The notes: generated by a model not told the origin, from the letters alone. 12,829 bases of DNA from DASYUM01 sp036001225 (GCA_036001225.1 DASYUM010000224.1:1-12829); one strand, 5' to 3'. Positions 1 through 6,621 are shown, counted from the first letter of the stretch. Numbers and translations: made by a program.

Positions 1-228
1 TACGCCCAGAAGGCCGGGCTGCCGCTCCCGGTCGCCCAGGAGTCGATCCGGATCACCAAGCTCGACTCCACGCTCCCGCTGGAGACCATCAAGCGGATGA
101 CGAAGTTCCTCGCCGACACCGGAATCGTCCAGAAGGACGTCTCCGGCGAGATCGCGTCCTACTACACCTACGACTTCCTGAGCAAGGCGACCGGCAAGAG
201 CCCCGCCGAGCTGGGCCTCAACCAGTAG
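1..228 (+). CDS. ABC transporter substrate-binding protein, C-terminal end (SsuA/TauA/NMT1-like), partial
   Basis: The window opens inside this reading frame, and only the last 75 residues before TAG at 226-228 are visible. The tail carries the helical pattern seen at the end of NMT1/SsuA-type periplasmic binding proteins: a stretch on LPLETIKRMTKFL, then 'GIVQKDVS' and 'YYTYDFLSKATG'. Such proteins capture a small substrate outside the membrane and deliver it to an SsuC/SsuB-type importer. The next two genes are exactly such a permease and ATPase on the same strand, with an 8-bp gap, so the three very probably form one operon. The ligand-binding part lies outside the window. The substrate (sulfonate, nitrate, pyrimidine precursor or other) therefore cannot be inferred. 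The family call leans heavily on the neighbours. Confidence 0.72.
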   Translation, partial: YAQKAGLPLPVAQESIRITKLDSTLPLETIKRMTKFLADTGIVQKDVSGEIASYYTYDFLSKATGKSPAELGLNQ

Positions 229-236
229 AGGGCCGC

Positions 237-1109
237 GTGGTGGAGGCGGCCACCCGCGCCGTCCCCCGGCCCGAGATCACCGCCGCCGGGCCGGCGGCCG
301 CGCCGAGCGGCCTGCGCCCGGGCCGGCGGCTCGTCCTCGCCGGGCTGCTGCCCCTGGCCTTCCTCGTCCTGTGGGAGGTCTCCGTCCGCTACCGGTGGGT
401 CGCGGAGGGGATCGTGCCCCCGCCGGAGCAGGTGGTCCGCTCGTGGTACGTCTGGATCGTCGGGACCAGCGGCTTCACGCTCTCCCCGTACTCGGGGACG
501 TGGGTGGGTACCGTGCTGTTCTCCGGCCGCCGCGTGCTGCAGGGCTTCGGCCTCGCCGCGCTGGTCGGCATCCCCCTCGGCATCCTGATCGGCTGGAACC
601 GCCTCGTCCAGAACGTGGTGGACCCGTCCATCCAGATGCTGCGGCCCATCCCGATCACCGCCTGGCTTCCCTTCTCCATCGCGGTGTTCGGGATCTACGA
701 TGCCTCCGCGCTCTTTCTGATCGGGCTCGGCGCCTTCTACCCGATCGTGGTCAACACCACCCACGGCGTCCGCGACACCAGCCGGCTCCTCATCCGGGCC
801 GCCCGCATGCTCGGCGCCGGCGAGGCCACCATCCTGTTCAAGGTCGTCTTCCCCTCCGCGCTGCCCGCCATCTTCACCGGCCTGCGGCTGGGGATCGGCA
901 TCGCCTGGACGGCGGTGATCGTGGCCGAGATCGTGGCCGTGAAGTCGGGTCTCGGCTACGTGCTGTGGGATGCCTACTACGTGAGCCGCATGGACATCTG
1001 CGTGGCGGCCATGATCAGCGTCGGAATGCTCGGCTTCCTCTCCGATCGGATCATCCACGGTCTCGCCCGCCGCGTGCTCCGGTGGCGCGCGCTGGAAGCC
1101 CACACCTGA
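237..1109 (+). CDS. ABC transporter permease, SsuC/TauC type
   Basis: This is a 290-residue inner-membrane permease of the BPD_transp_1 superfamily. A Pro/Ala/Arg-rich cytoplasmic N-terminus (about 1-32) is followed by about six hydrophobic segments, near residues 33-50, 90-118, 140-152, 158-172, 217-235 and 254-270. The EAA coupling loop that contacts the ATPase is clear at about 188-210: 'AARMLGAGEATILFKVVFP', with the conserved G193, F201 and P206. The 'WDAYY' and C-terminal 'RRVLRWR' features are usual for the nitrate/sulfonate/taurine group. The start is GTG at 237, with a second GTG at 240. An AGAGGG lies at 227-232, so 240 has the more normal 7-nt spacing and cannot be excluded. The stop is separated from the next GTG by 1 bp, implying translational coupling to the ATPase gene. 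Confidence 0.93.
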   Translation: MVEAATRAVPRPEITAAGPAAAPSGLRPGRRLVLAGLLPLAFLVLWEVSVRYRWVAEGIVPPPEQVVRSWYVWIVGTSGFTLSPYSGTWVGTVLFSGRRVLQGFGLAALVGIPLGILIGWNRLVQNVVDPSIQMLRPIPITAWLPFSIAVFGIYDASALFLIGLGAFYPIVVNTTHGVRDTSRLLIRAARMLGAGEATILFKVVFPSALPAIFTGLRLGIGIAWTAVIVAEIVAVKSGLGYVLWDAYYVSRMDICVAAMISVGMLGFLSDRIIHGLARRVLRWRALEAHT

Positions 1110-1110
1110 G

Positions 1111-1893
1111 GTGGCCGCGGACAAGCTCCTTCTCGAGGATGTGGCCAAGGAGTTCGCCACCGGACGGCAGCGCGTCCTGGCGGTGGACGGGATCAGCCTG
1201 ACGATCCACGAGCAAGAATTCGCCTGCCTGCTCGGGCCGTCCGGCTGCGGCAAGTCCACCGTGCTCAACCTGGTGGCCGGCTTCGAGCACCCGACCCGCG
1301 GACGGGTCACGGTCAACGGACTGCCGGTGACGCGGCCGGGGCCCGACCGGGCGGTCGTCTTCCAGGAGCCCGCGCTCTTCCCCTGGCTGTCCGTCCTCGA
1401 CAACATCACCTTCGGCCCCAAGACGCAGGGCCAAGCGCCCGCCGTCTACGCGCCCCTGGCCCGCCAGTACGTGGAGCTGGTCGGGCTCACCGGTTTCGAA
1501 AGCCACTATCCGGCCGAACTGTCGGGCGGCATGAAGCAGCGCGTGGGCATTGCCCGGGTCCTCGTCCTCCGGCCCGCGGTCCTGCTGATGGACGAGCCGT
1601 TCGGCGCCCTCGACGCCCAGACCCGCACCCTCATGCAGGAGCTGCTCCTCCGCGTGTGGGAACAGGCCCACCAGACGGTGCTCTTCATCACCCACGACGT
1701 GGAGGAAGCGCTCCTCCTCGCCGACACGGTCTACGTCATGACGGCGCGACCGGGCCAGATCAAGCGGCGCCTCACCGTGGAGCTGCCGCGACCGCGGACG
1801 ATCGAGGAGACGACCTCCGCGACCTTCAACGGCCTCAAGCGCGAGGTCCTGGCGCTGATCCGCGAGGAGAGTCTCAAGGCCGCCGGGCTCTGA
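1111..1893 (+). CDS. ABC transporter ATP-binding protein, SsuB/TauB type
   Basis: This 260-residue ATPase powers the preceding permease at the cytoplasmic face. All nucleotide-binding motifs are intact: Walker A GPSGCGKST at 42-50, Q-loop Q85 in 'VVFQEPALFPW', signature LSGGMKQR at 137-144, Walker B VLLMDEP at 157-163, D-loop 'GALDAQTR' and switch H195 in 'ITHDVEEA'. The 'FQEPALFPWLSVLDN' segment and 'ARPGQIKR' tail are typical of SsuB/TauB/NrtD-like proteins. GTG at 1111 is chosen because it starts 1 bp after the permease stop and leaves a normal-length N-terminus before Walker A. No strong ribosome site precedes it, which fits coupling to the upstream gene. A GC-rich stem-loop at 1951-1980 may end the operon. 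Confidence 0.95.
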   Translation: MAADKLLLEDVAKEFATGRQRVLAVDGISLTIHEQEFACLLGPSGCGKSTVLNLVAGFEHPTRGRVTVNGLPVTRPGPDRAVVFQEPALFPWLSVLDNITFGPKTQGQAPAVYAPLARQYVELVGLTGFESHYPAELSGGMKQRVGIARVLVLRPAVLLMDEPFGALDAQTRTLMQELLLRVWEQAHQTVLFITHDVEEALLLADTVYVMTARPGQIKRRLTVELPRPRTIEETTSATFNGLKREVLALIREESLKAAGL

Positions 1894-1950
1894 GAGCCCG
1901 TGAAGGAATCGCCCTTCCGTGTGAGCAGGGAGACATCCGGAGGGGGGGTT

Positions 1951-1980
1951 CCGGGGGAGGAGCGCGCAGCTCCCCCCCGG
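1951..1980 (+). terminator. GC-rich stem-loop after the ABC operon
   Basis: The left arm CCGGGGGAG (1951-1959) can pair with CTCCCCCCCGG (1970-1980), with two bulged C residues and a 10-nt loop that itself contains GAGC/GCTC. It lies 57 bp past the ATPase stop and upstream of the promoter of the next gene, where a terminator would be expected. There is no T-tract, so it is not a classical intrinsic terminator. It may instead block 3' exonucleases or be a dispersed GC-rich repeat. Confidence 0.4.
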
Positions 1981-1999
1981 CCCGACTGAGCCCGGGCGG

Positions 2000-2029
2000 T
2001 TGACCGGCGCGCGGCTGGCCCGCTAGCAT
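2000..2029 (+). promoter_or_regulatory. Sigma70-like promoter for the family 5 binding protein
   Basis: TTGACC (2000-2005) and TAGCAT (2024-2029) are separated by exactly 18 bp. Position 5 of 6 in the -35 and 4 of 6 in the -10 match the sigma70 consensus. Transcription would begin near 2036, giving a leader of about 33 nt that contains the ribosome site AGAGGAGG at 2054-2061. The same spacer and TAGNNT form recur at other genes in this window. Confidence 0.55.
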
Positions 2030-2068
2030 AGCCGGCATCCTCGATCCCGTCGTAGAGGAGGCGACCCC

Positions 2069-3622
2069 ATGGCCGATTGGCGCACCGCGCTCACCGTGGC
2101 CCTGCTCCTCGCGCTGCCTGGCCTCGCCGCCGCCGCCCCCGCCGGCAAGGTGGTCATCGCCCAGGGCGTGGATCCGACGAGCCTCGACACCATGAACCAG
2201 CAGGAGACGCCGGCCTCGAACCTGGCGCGGCATCTCTACGAGGGCCTGGTCGTCCGCGACCAGAACCTGGACATCGTCCCCGCGCTGGCCACCGAACTGC
2301 CGAAGCTGGTGGCGCCGACCACCTGGGAGGTGAAGCTCCGGCGCGGGGTCCGGTTCCACAACGGGGAGGAGTTCAACGGGGAATCGGTCAAGTGGAGCCT
2401 CGAGCGGCTGGCCAATCCGGCCAACAAGCTGCGGGCGACGCCGAACTTCACGTCCATCGACCGCGTGGAGATCGTGGATCCCTACACCGTGCGGGTCCAT
2501 ACCAAGAAGCCCTGGCCGATCTTCGTGAAGGCGATGGTGTTCGCCCAGGCGGCGATGTATCCGCCCAAGGCCTACGAGGGCAAGGACACGACGTACATCT
2601 CGAAGAACCCGATCGGCACCGGGCCCTACAAGTACGTCCGCTGGTCCAAGGACGAGGAGATCGTCCTCGAGGCCAACGAGCACTACTGGCGGGGCGCCCC
2701 CAAGATCAAGACGGTGGTGTTCCGGCCGATCCCCGACGACGCGGTGCGGGTAGCGGCGCTCCAGAACGGGGAGATCGACCTCGCCGTGAACATCCCGCCC
2801 CACCTGGCCGCCGTCATCGACAAGCACGCGCGCCTCTTTCTCTCCACCGCGCCCAGCGTGCGGACGATCCAGCTCATGTACTACACCCACCAGATGGACG
2901 CCCAGCACAAGGTCGTGGGCCCCTATCAGGGTCCGACCGCCGACCGTCGGGTCCGCCAGGCGATGAACCTGGCCGTGGGCGGGGAGGAGATCATCAAGGG
3001 CGTGCTGGACGGCAAGGGCGTGCGGATGGCCACCATGCTGACCGACAAGCACTTCGGCTTCGACCCCCAGCTGAAGCCGGTCAAACCCGACCTGGGGCAG
3101 GTCAAGAAGCTGCTGGCCGAGGCTGGCTACCCCAACGGCGTGGACATCGTGCTCAATGCCCCCCAGGGCCGGTACGTGCGCGACCGGGAGGTCGCCGAGG
3201 CGGTGGCGGGCCAGCTCACCAAGGCCGGCATCCGGACCACGCTCCGCACCTACGAGTGGGGCAACTACCTGAACAGCATGGTCTACGTTCACAAGGCGGG
3301 GCCGGTCTGGTTGATCGGGTGGGGCGCGGGCACCTACGACGCCGAGAGCATCTACGTCCCCCTGTTCCGGACCGGCGGCATCTTCGTCAACTACCACAAC
3401 CCCGACTTCGACCGGATGGTGGACGAGGCGCAGACGATCATGGACGAGAAGAAGCGCCTCGAGCAGTACCACCGCATCACGCGGCTGTGGATCGAGGACG
3501 CGGCGGCGATGCCGCTCTACCAGCAGCTCGACCTGTACGGGGTGAACAAGCGGGTGGTCTGGAAGGCGCGCGGCGACGAGGCGATCCGCGCCCACGACAT
3601 GGCCTTGAAGGAGACGAAGTAG
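2069..3622 (+). CDS. ABC transporter substrate-binding protein, family 5 (peptide/nickel/oligosaccharide type)
   Basis: This 517-residue exported binding protein belongs to the DppA/OppA/NikA superfamily (SBP_bac_5). Residues 1-22 form a signal peptide with cleavage likely at AAA-APAG. The family hallmarks follow in order: 'LYEGLVVRD' near 57-65, 'PALATELPK' near 71, 'VRFHNGEEFNGESVKWSLER' near 94-113, 'NPIGTGPYKYV' and 'DDAVRVAALQNGEIDL'. Length is normal for the family. The ATG at 2069 has AGAGGAGG seven bases upstream. No lipobox cysteine is visible, so the mature protein is probably free in the periplasm. No matching permease or ATPase lies beside it, so it is an orphan or serves a transporter encoded elsewhere. 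The substrate cannot be read from sequence. It converges with the next gene, 13 bp from stop to stop. Confidence 0.93.
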   Translation: MADWRTALTVALLLALPGLAAAAPAGKVVIAQGVDPTSLDTMNQQETPASNLARHLYEGLVVRDQNLDIVPALATELPKLVAPTTWEVKLRRGVRFHNGEEFNGESVKWSLERLANPANKLRATPNFTSIDRVEIVDPYTVRVHTKKPWPIFVKAMVFAQAAMYPPKAYEGKDTTYISKNPIGTGPYKYVRWSKDEEIVLEANEHYWRGAPKIKTVVFRPIPDDAVRVAALQNGEIDLAVNIPPHLAAVIDKHARLFLSTAPSVRTIQLMYYTHQMDAQHKVVGPYQGPTADRRVRQAMNLAVGGEEIIKGVLDGKGVRMATMLTDKHFGFDPQLKPVKPDLGQVKKLLAEAGYPNGVDIVLNAPQGRYVRDREVAEAVAGQLTKAGIRTTLRTYEWGNYLNSMVYVHKAGPVWLIGWGAGTYDAESIYVPLFRTGGIFVNYHNPDFDRMVDEAQTIMDEKKRLEQYHRITRLWIEDAAAMPLYQQLDLYGVNKRVVWKARGDEAIRAHDMALKETK

Positions 3623-3635
3623 CGCCGCCAGCCGC

Positions 3636-4223
3636 TCAGACGGCCCGGTACGCCTCCTGCCGGCTCTGGCGAAGCCGCGCGAAGATGACCACGTGGGTGG
3701 CGATGATGATCGGCACCACGAACGTCGGCAGGAGGCTCAGGGGCAGGATGGTCAGCGCGCGCATGGCGCCGGGCACCGTCAGGCCGAGGCGGGCGGCGGT
3801 GGCGACGACGAGCAGGATGTCGGCCAGGCCCACCGCATTCCAGACCAGGTAGGCCCACCATCCGCCGGGTCCCCGGCGCGGGGACCCGGCGGCCAGGATC
3901 AGCGCGGTGGCCGCCACCAGGATGTCGCCCCACCCGTACGGCACCGCGAACGCTCTCGGCAGCTCCCCTCGGGCGTACAGCACCAGGAAGTAGAGTCCGA
4001 CGAAGCGGGTCGCGTGGAAGAGGACCAGGGCGCGGATGTCCACCGCCAGCGCCCAGGCCCGGAGCGCGGGCAGCCAGCGGCAGGCGGCCAGCAGCACGAT
4101 CGTCAAGGCCGCCAGCACGAGCTGCGGGAACGGTGGGCCGATCGCCGCCAGCAGCCCAGCGGCGCCGGCGAGGACGGCGAGGCCGAGCCAGACGAGGAGC
4201 GCCAGCAGGACCCGCGGCGTCAC
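3636..4223 (-). CDS. Uncharacterised six-helix membrane protein
   Basis: This 195-residue hydrophobic protein has about six predicted membrane helices, separated by short Arg-rich loops. Motifs visible in the middle are 'FHATRFVGLYFLVLYARG', then 'LPRAFAVPYGWGDI'. I associate an 'R-x-x-G-x-x-F-L ... LP-x-x-FA-x-P-x-G-x-GD' pattern with a widespread family of small integral membrane proteins of unknown role. This is a recollection, not a search. The GTG start at 4223 overlaps the upstream dehydrogenase stop as GTGA, and no ribosome site precedes it, so translation is probably coupled by reinitiation. The frame stays open far upstream, but that stretch lies antiparallel inside the dehydrogenase frame and looks like shadow coding. 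No enzymatic or transport residues are evident, and I propose no function. Confidence 0.82.
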   Translation of the reverse strand: MTPRVLLALLVWLGLAVLAGAAGLLAAIGPPFPQLVLAALTIVLLAACRWLPALRAWALAVDIRALVLFHATRFVGLYFLVLYARGELPRAFAVPYGWGDILVAATALILAAGSPRRGPGGWWAYLVWNAVGLADILLVVATAARLGLTVPGAMRALTILPLSLLPTFVVPIIIATHVVIFARLRQSRQEAYRAV

Positions 4224-5155
4224 GCGCCAGGGGCGAGGTGCCGGAACAGCTCCTCCACGCGCCGGGCCACCAGCGCCTGCCCGTCGCGGGCGGCCCAGTC
4301 GTAGAACCCGCGGCCGGTGGCCAGCCCGCGGTGCCCCTGCTGCACGAGATCGGCCATCGCCTTCGGCGGCTGGGTGCTGCGGTCGAGGCCGGGGAAGAGA
4401 AACGCGGCAAAGGCATGAAAGGTGTCGAGCCCGCCGAGATCGGCCGACTCCAGCGGGCCGGTCACCGCCAGCCGCCGGCCGAAGCTGCTCTTGACCGCGA
4501 GGTCGATCGCCTCCGCCGAGGCGACGCCCGCCGCCCACAGCGCCAGGGCCTCCCGCAGGAGCGCGAACTGCAGCCGGTTCCCGATGAAGCCGTCGATCTC
4601 CCGCTCCACCACGACCGGCTGCTTGCCGGCCGCCCGCAGCACCCCGGTGAGCCAGGGCACCACCTCGGGGTCGGTCGCCGGACCCGCGCACACCTCGACG
4701 AGCGGGACGAGCTGGGGCGGGTTCCAGAAGTGGGCGGCGACGACGCGCTCCCGATGGACCACCCGCGGGACCAGGCGGCTGGCCGGCTGGCCGCTGGAGG
4801 AGGCGAGGACGGCCGGGGGTGGGCAGATCCGGTCGAGGCGCTCGAAGATCGCGTGCTTGAGGGCGAGGTCCTCGGTGACGGCCTCGATCACCAGCTCGGC
4901 GCCCGCCGCCGCCTCGAGGTCGGTGGCCGGCGTGATCCGCGCCAGCGCCGCGTCGGCCGCGTCGGCGCCGAGGAGCCCGTGGGCGACGAAGCGCGCGAGA
5001 CTCTCCCGGATCCGGTCCATGGCGGCGTCCAGGCTCGCCGGCCGGCGGCCGATCAGCCGCACGGTGGTGCCGGCGGTCGCGAACACCTGGGCGACCCCGT
5101 GGCCGATCAGCCCGTTGCCGACGACGGCCACGGTCTCGAGGCGAGGGGGGGTCAC
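4220..5155 (-). CDS. 3-hydroxyacyl-CoA dehydrogenase family protein
   Basis: This 311-residue NAD-dependent oxidoreductase would oxidise a 3-hydroxyacyl-CoA (or related 3-hydroxy acid) to the 3-keto form in the cytoplasm. The N-terminal Rossmann fold has G13-N-G15-L-I-G18 and the 'VIEAVTED' strand. The catalytic pair is visible as H142 in 'AAHFWNPP' and E154 in 'LVEVC', with N193 in 'DGFIGNRL'. The C-terminal 3HCDH domain shows 'GPLESADLGGLDT' and 'GRGFYDW'. The single-domain architecture resembles short-chain HADs, 3-hydroxybutyryl-CoA dehydrogenases and lambda-crystallin/L-gulonate dehydrogenases. The usual 'TNTSS' is replaced by 'ASSSGQP', so substrate is uncertain. The GTG at 5155 has GGAGG at 5164-5168, eight bases away. 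It overlaps the membrane-protein gene by 4 bp. A strong stem-loop at 5281-5314 separates it from the upstream hydrolase. Confidence 0.9.
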   Translation of the reverse strand: MTPPRLETVAVVGNGLIGHGVAQVFATAGTTVRLIGRRPASLDAAMDRIRESLARFVAHGLLGADAADAALARITPATDLEAAAGAELVIEAVTEDLALKHAIFERLDRICPPPAVLASSSGQPASRLVPRVVHRERVVAAHFWNPPQLVPLVEVCAGPATDPEVVPWLTGVLRAAGKQPVVVEREIDGFIGNRLQFALLREALALWAAGVASAEAIDLAVKSSFGRRLAVTGPLESADLGGLDTFHAFAAFLFPGLDRSTQPPKAMADLVQQGHRGLATGRGFYDWAARDGQALVARRVEELFRHLAPGA

Positions 5156-5280
5156 CTAGCGCGCCTCCAAGGAGTTGTCGCGAAACCGCCAAGCGTTGCG
5201 GGATCTGCGGGGCCAAATAACGAGCATGGCTAGGACGCAGGGAGGAGGCGGCCCGAGGCGTATGCCGCGCACGCGAGCCT

Positions 5281-5314
5281 CCGGACGTCGCGGGGCTGGG
5301 GCCCCGCCGTCCGG
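5281..5314. other. Long GC stem-loop between hydrolase and dehydrogenase genes
   Basis: Outer arms CCGGACG (5281-5287) and CGTCCGG (5308-5314) pair perfectly. Inner arms GCGGGGC (5290-5296) and GCCCCGC (5301-5307) pair perfectly around a TGGG loop. Only a two-base TC bulge interrupts 14 base pairs. It lies about 70 bp past the hydrolase stop and 126 bp before the dehydrogenase start, so it could end or process the hydrolase transcript. No T-run follows on either strand. Apart from this element I see nothing else in 5156-5384. Confidence 0.6.
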
Positions 5315-5384
5315 GGCGAGCCACCCGAAATTGAGGGCCGCCGACGACCGAGGACGACGCCAGGCGACGTTAGTTGGCCCCGCA

Positions 5385-6236
5385 CTAGCGCCGGGCCTTT
5401 CGGCGACGCGCCAGACGCCGGTCGCAGGCGGCCAGGAAGTCGAGGACGGCGCGGTTCCAGGCCTCCGGCTGATCCCGGTTGGCGAAGTGGGTGGCCGGCG
5501 ACAGGACGACCAGCTTCGAGCCGCGGATCCGCTCGTGCATGACCTTCATGGGGCCGAGGGACGGATCCTGGTCGCCGCCCACCAGCAGAACGGGGATCCC
5601 CTGCCGGGAAAGGTCGGGCAGCTGATCCGTCACGTGGTCCATCGCGATGAGCGCCCGCAGCGAGTTCGCGTAGCCGATGGGGGACAGCCGGCGGTATTCC
5701 TCGTAGAACTCGGCCTTGGCGTCGGGGTTCAGGGCCAGCCGGCCGGCCACGTTCGGGTTGGCCGTCATCGCGAAGTCGGCCATGGCGTCCATGCCCTGGT
5801 CGAGCGTGATCTCGATGCTCTTGGCCCGCATCACGAGATTCTCGACGGAGAGGGGGAGCCCGCTGGCCAAGGAGGAATTGGTGACGACGAGCGAGCGGAC
5901 GCGGCGAGGATGGCGGAGGGCGAACCGCGTCGCGATGCCGCCGCCGAGGGAGAGTCCGCCCACGTGAGCCCGGCGGATCCGCAGGTGGTCGAGCAGGTCA
6001 CGGAGGTCGAGCGCCCACCGGGCGAACGAATACCGGGCCGGATCCTCGGGACTGCCGGAACGGGCGTGACCACGGGGCTCCCACAGGATCACCCGGTGGT
6101 GGGCGGCCAGGGCGGCGGTGTTGGTATCCCACATGTCGCTGTTGCCACCGATGCCGTAGGCCAGCACCAACGGAGTGCCGGTTCCATGCGCTTCGTAGTA
6201 GAGACGGACCCGATCGTCAGTCTTGAAATAGGGCAT
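5385..6236 (-). CDS. Alpha/beta hydrolase (3-oxoadipate enol-lactonase-like fold)
   Basis: This 283-residue hydrolase has an intact triad: nucleophile S96 in G94-L-S-L-G98, acid D224 in 'GGDQDPSLG' and H250 in 'SPATHFANRDQPEAW'. The oxyanion strand 'LVLAYGIGGNSDMWD' lies at about 24-37, and 'LWEPRGHARSG' at 51-61. The layout resembles enol-lactonases (PcaD-like), haloperoxidase-like esterases and C-C bond hydrolases, but the substrate cannot be fixed. The C-terminus ends in a very basic tail (RRLARRRKARR). The ATG at 6236 has GGAGG at 6242-6246, five bases away. It follows the CMD-type gene by 83 bp, across a strong stem-loop at 6268-6301. No convincing promoter lies in between, so it may be co-transcribed. 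Together with the CMD and intradiol dioxygenase genes it recalls beta-ketoadipate gene sets. Confidence 0.9.
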   Translation of the reverse strand: MPYFKTDDRVRLYYEAHGTGTPLVLAYGIGGNSDMWDTNTAALAAHHRVILWEPRGHARSGSPEDPARYSFARWALDLRDLLDHLRIRRAHVGGLSLGGGIATRFALRHPRRVRSLVVTNSSLASGLPLSVENLVMRAKSIEITLDQGMDAMADFAMTANPNVAGRLALNPDAKAEFYEEYRRLSPIGYANSLRALIAMDHVTDQLPDLSRQGIPVLLVGGDQDPSLGPMKVMHERIRGSKLVVLSPATHFANRDQPEAWNRAVLDFLAACDRRLARRRKARR

Positions 6237-6267
6237 GGCGGCCTCCGGGCCGAGGGGTGGAACGCGA

Positions 6268-6301
6268 CGGCCGGCGCCGGGAGGACCCGGAACGCCGGCC
6301 G
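6268..6301 (-). other. Strong stem-loop just downstream of the selenoprotein gene
   Basis: Outer arms of 9 bp (6268-6276 with 6293-6301) and inner arms CCGGG/CCCGG (6277-6281 with 6286-6290) close an AGGA tetraloop, with only an AA bulge at 6291-6292. It starts 18 bp after the CMD stop codon and ends about 20 bp before the hydrolase ribosome site. There is no T-tract. It may be a terminator, an attenuator or an mRNA-stabilising hairpin that sets different levels for the two cistrons. Confidence 0.55.
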
Positions 6302-6319
6302 CCCCTGCTGGGCGATTCG

Positions 6320-6616
6320 CTACTTACCGTCCTCGCGCTCGTACTTCGTCTTCCACGCCTTGTTCAGATCCTCGATCCCCTCGATGTGCTTGATCGTGCT
6401 CCACGTCGCCCGGGCGGCACCGCGCATGGCGTAGTAGAGCGTCTCGCTGATCTCGTCTTCGGTGGCGCCGGCTTGCTTCGCAGCCGCGAAGCGTCCGGGC
6501 ACTCAGGACGTGCACCCGGCCGCCGCCATCGCGGCCAGGGCGACGAGCTGCATGGTCTTGGGGTCGAGGGCCCCTTCGCGGTAGTAGACGCCGGCGAACT
6601 CCTTCATCTGACCCAT
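6320..6616 (-). CDS. CMD/AhpD-like selenoprotein with in-frame UGA (CxxU motif)
   Basis: This encodes a 98-residue carboxymuconolactone decarboxylase/AhpD-fold protein, if TGA at 6503-6505 is read as selenocysteine 38. Before the TGA the frame gives 'MGQMKEFAGVYYREGALD' and the family helix 'QLVALAAMAAAGC'. After it come 'VPGRFAAAKQAGATEDEI' and 'SETLYYAMRGAARATW'. The TGA falls exactly on the second Cys of the family's CxxC motif, giving C35-T-S-U38, a redox motif with selenium. No frameshift is needed. The ATG at 6616 has GGAGG at 6622-6626, five bases away, and a promoter-like pair lies at 6665-6694. A stem-loop with the bacterial SECIS geometry follows the TGA. The AhpD proton-relay Glu and His positions hold Q23 and R42. 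The likely role is thiol/selenol peroxidase or disulfide chemistry rather than decarboxylation. A recent nonsense mutation is the alternative, less likely given these signals. Confidence 0.85.
6468..6505 (-). promoter_or_regulatory. Candidate bacterial SECIS element with the recoded UGA
   Basis: Downstream of the UGA (6503-6505), GCUUCGC (6486-6492) pairs perfectly with GCGAAGC (6475-6481) around a GGCU loop (6482-6485). A lower CCGG/CCGG stem (6495-6498 with 6468-6471) follows across a small AC/AAG internal loop. The loop begins 17 nt after the UGA and starts with G. This fits the general bacterial SECIS description: an apical loop roughly 16-37 nt from the UGA, with a G among its first bases. 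SelB would bind here to bring selenocysteyl-tRNA to the ribosome. Confidence 0.75.
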
Positions 6617-6621
6617 GCGGA

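Noticed and set aside
168..1421. Long minus-strand frame opposite the permease and ATPase genes.
   Set aside because: Low-complexity Gly/Asp/His/Arg translation and no family motif. It crosses two genuine plus-strand genes.
1874..3595. Long minus-strand frame (573 codons) opposite the family 5 binding protein.
   Set aside because: Antisense shadow in GC-rich DNA. Its composition is His/Arg/Val-rich without any family pattern, while the plus strand encodes a clear protein.
6268..6301. Archaeal-type 3' SECIS element.
   Set aside because: The window is bacterial in character and a bacterial-type SECIS already lies next to the UGA.
6320..6502. A separate 60-residue gene starting at the GTG just after the TGA.
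   Set aside because: It has no ribosome site, begins in the middle of the CMD fold, and is in frame with the upstream half, which has a proper start.
6320..6616. Pseudogene by nonsense mutation in the CMD gene.
   Set aside because: The stop falls exactly on the redox Cys, only one stop is present, a SECIS-like stem follows, and promoter and ribosome site are intact. It is not fully excluded without seeing Sec machinery elsewhere.
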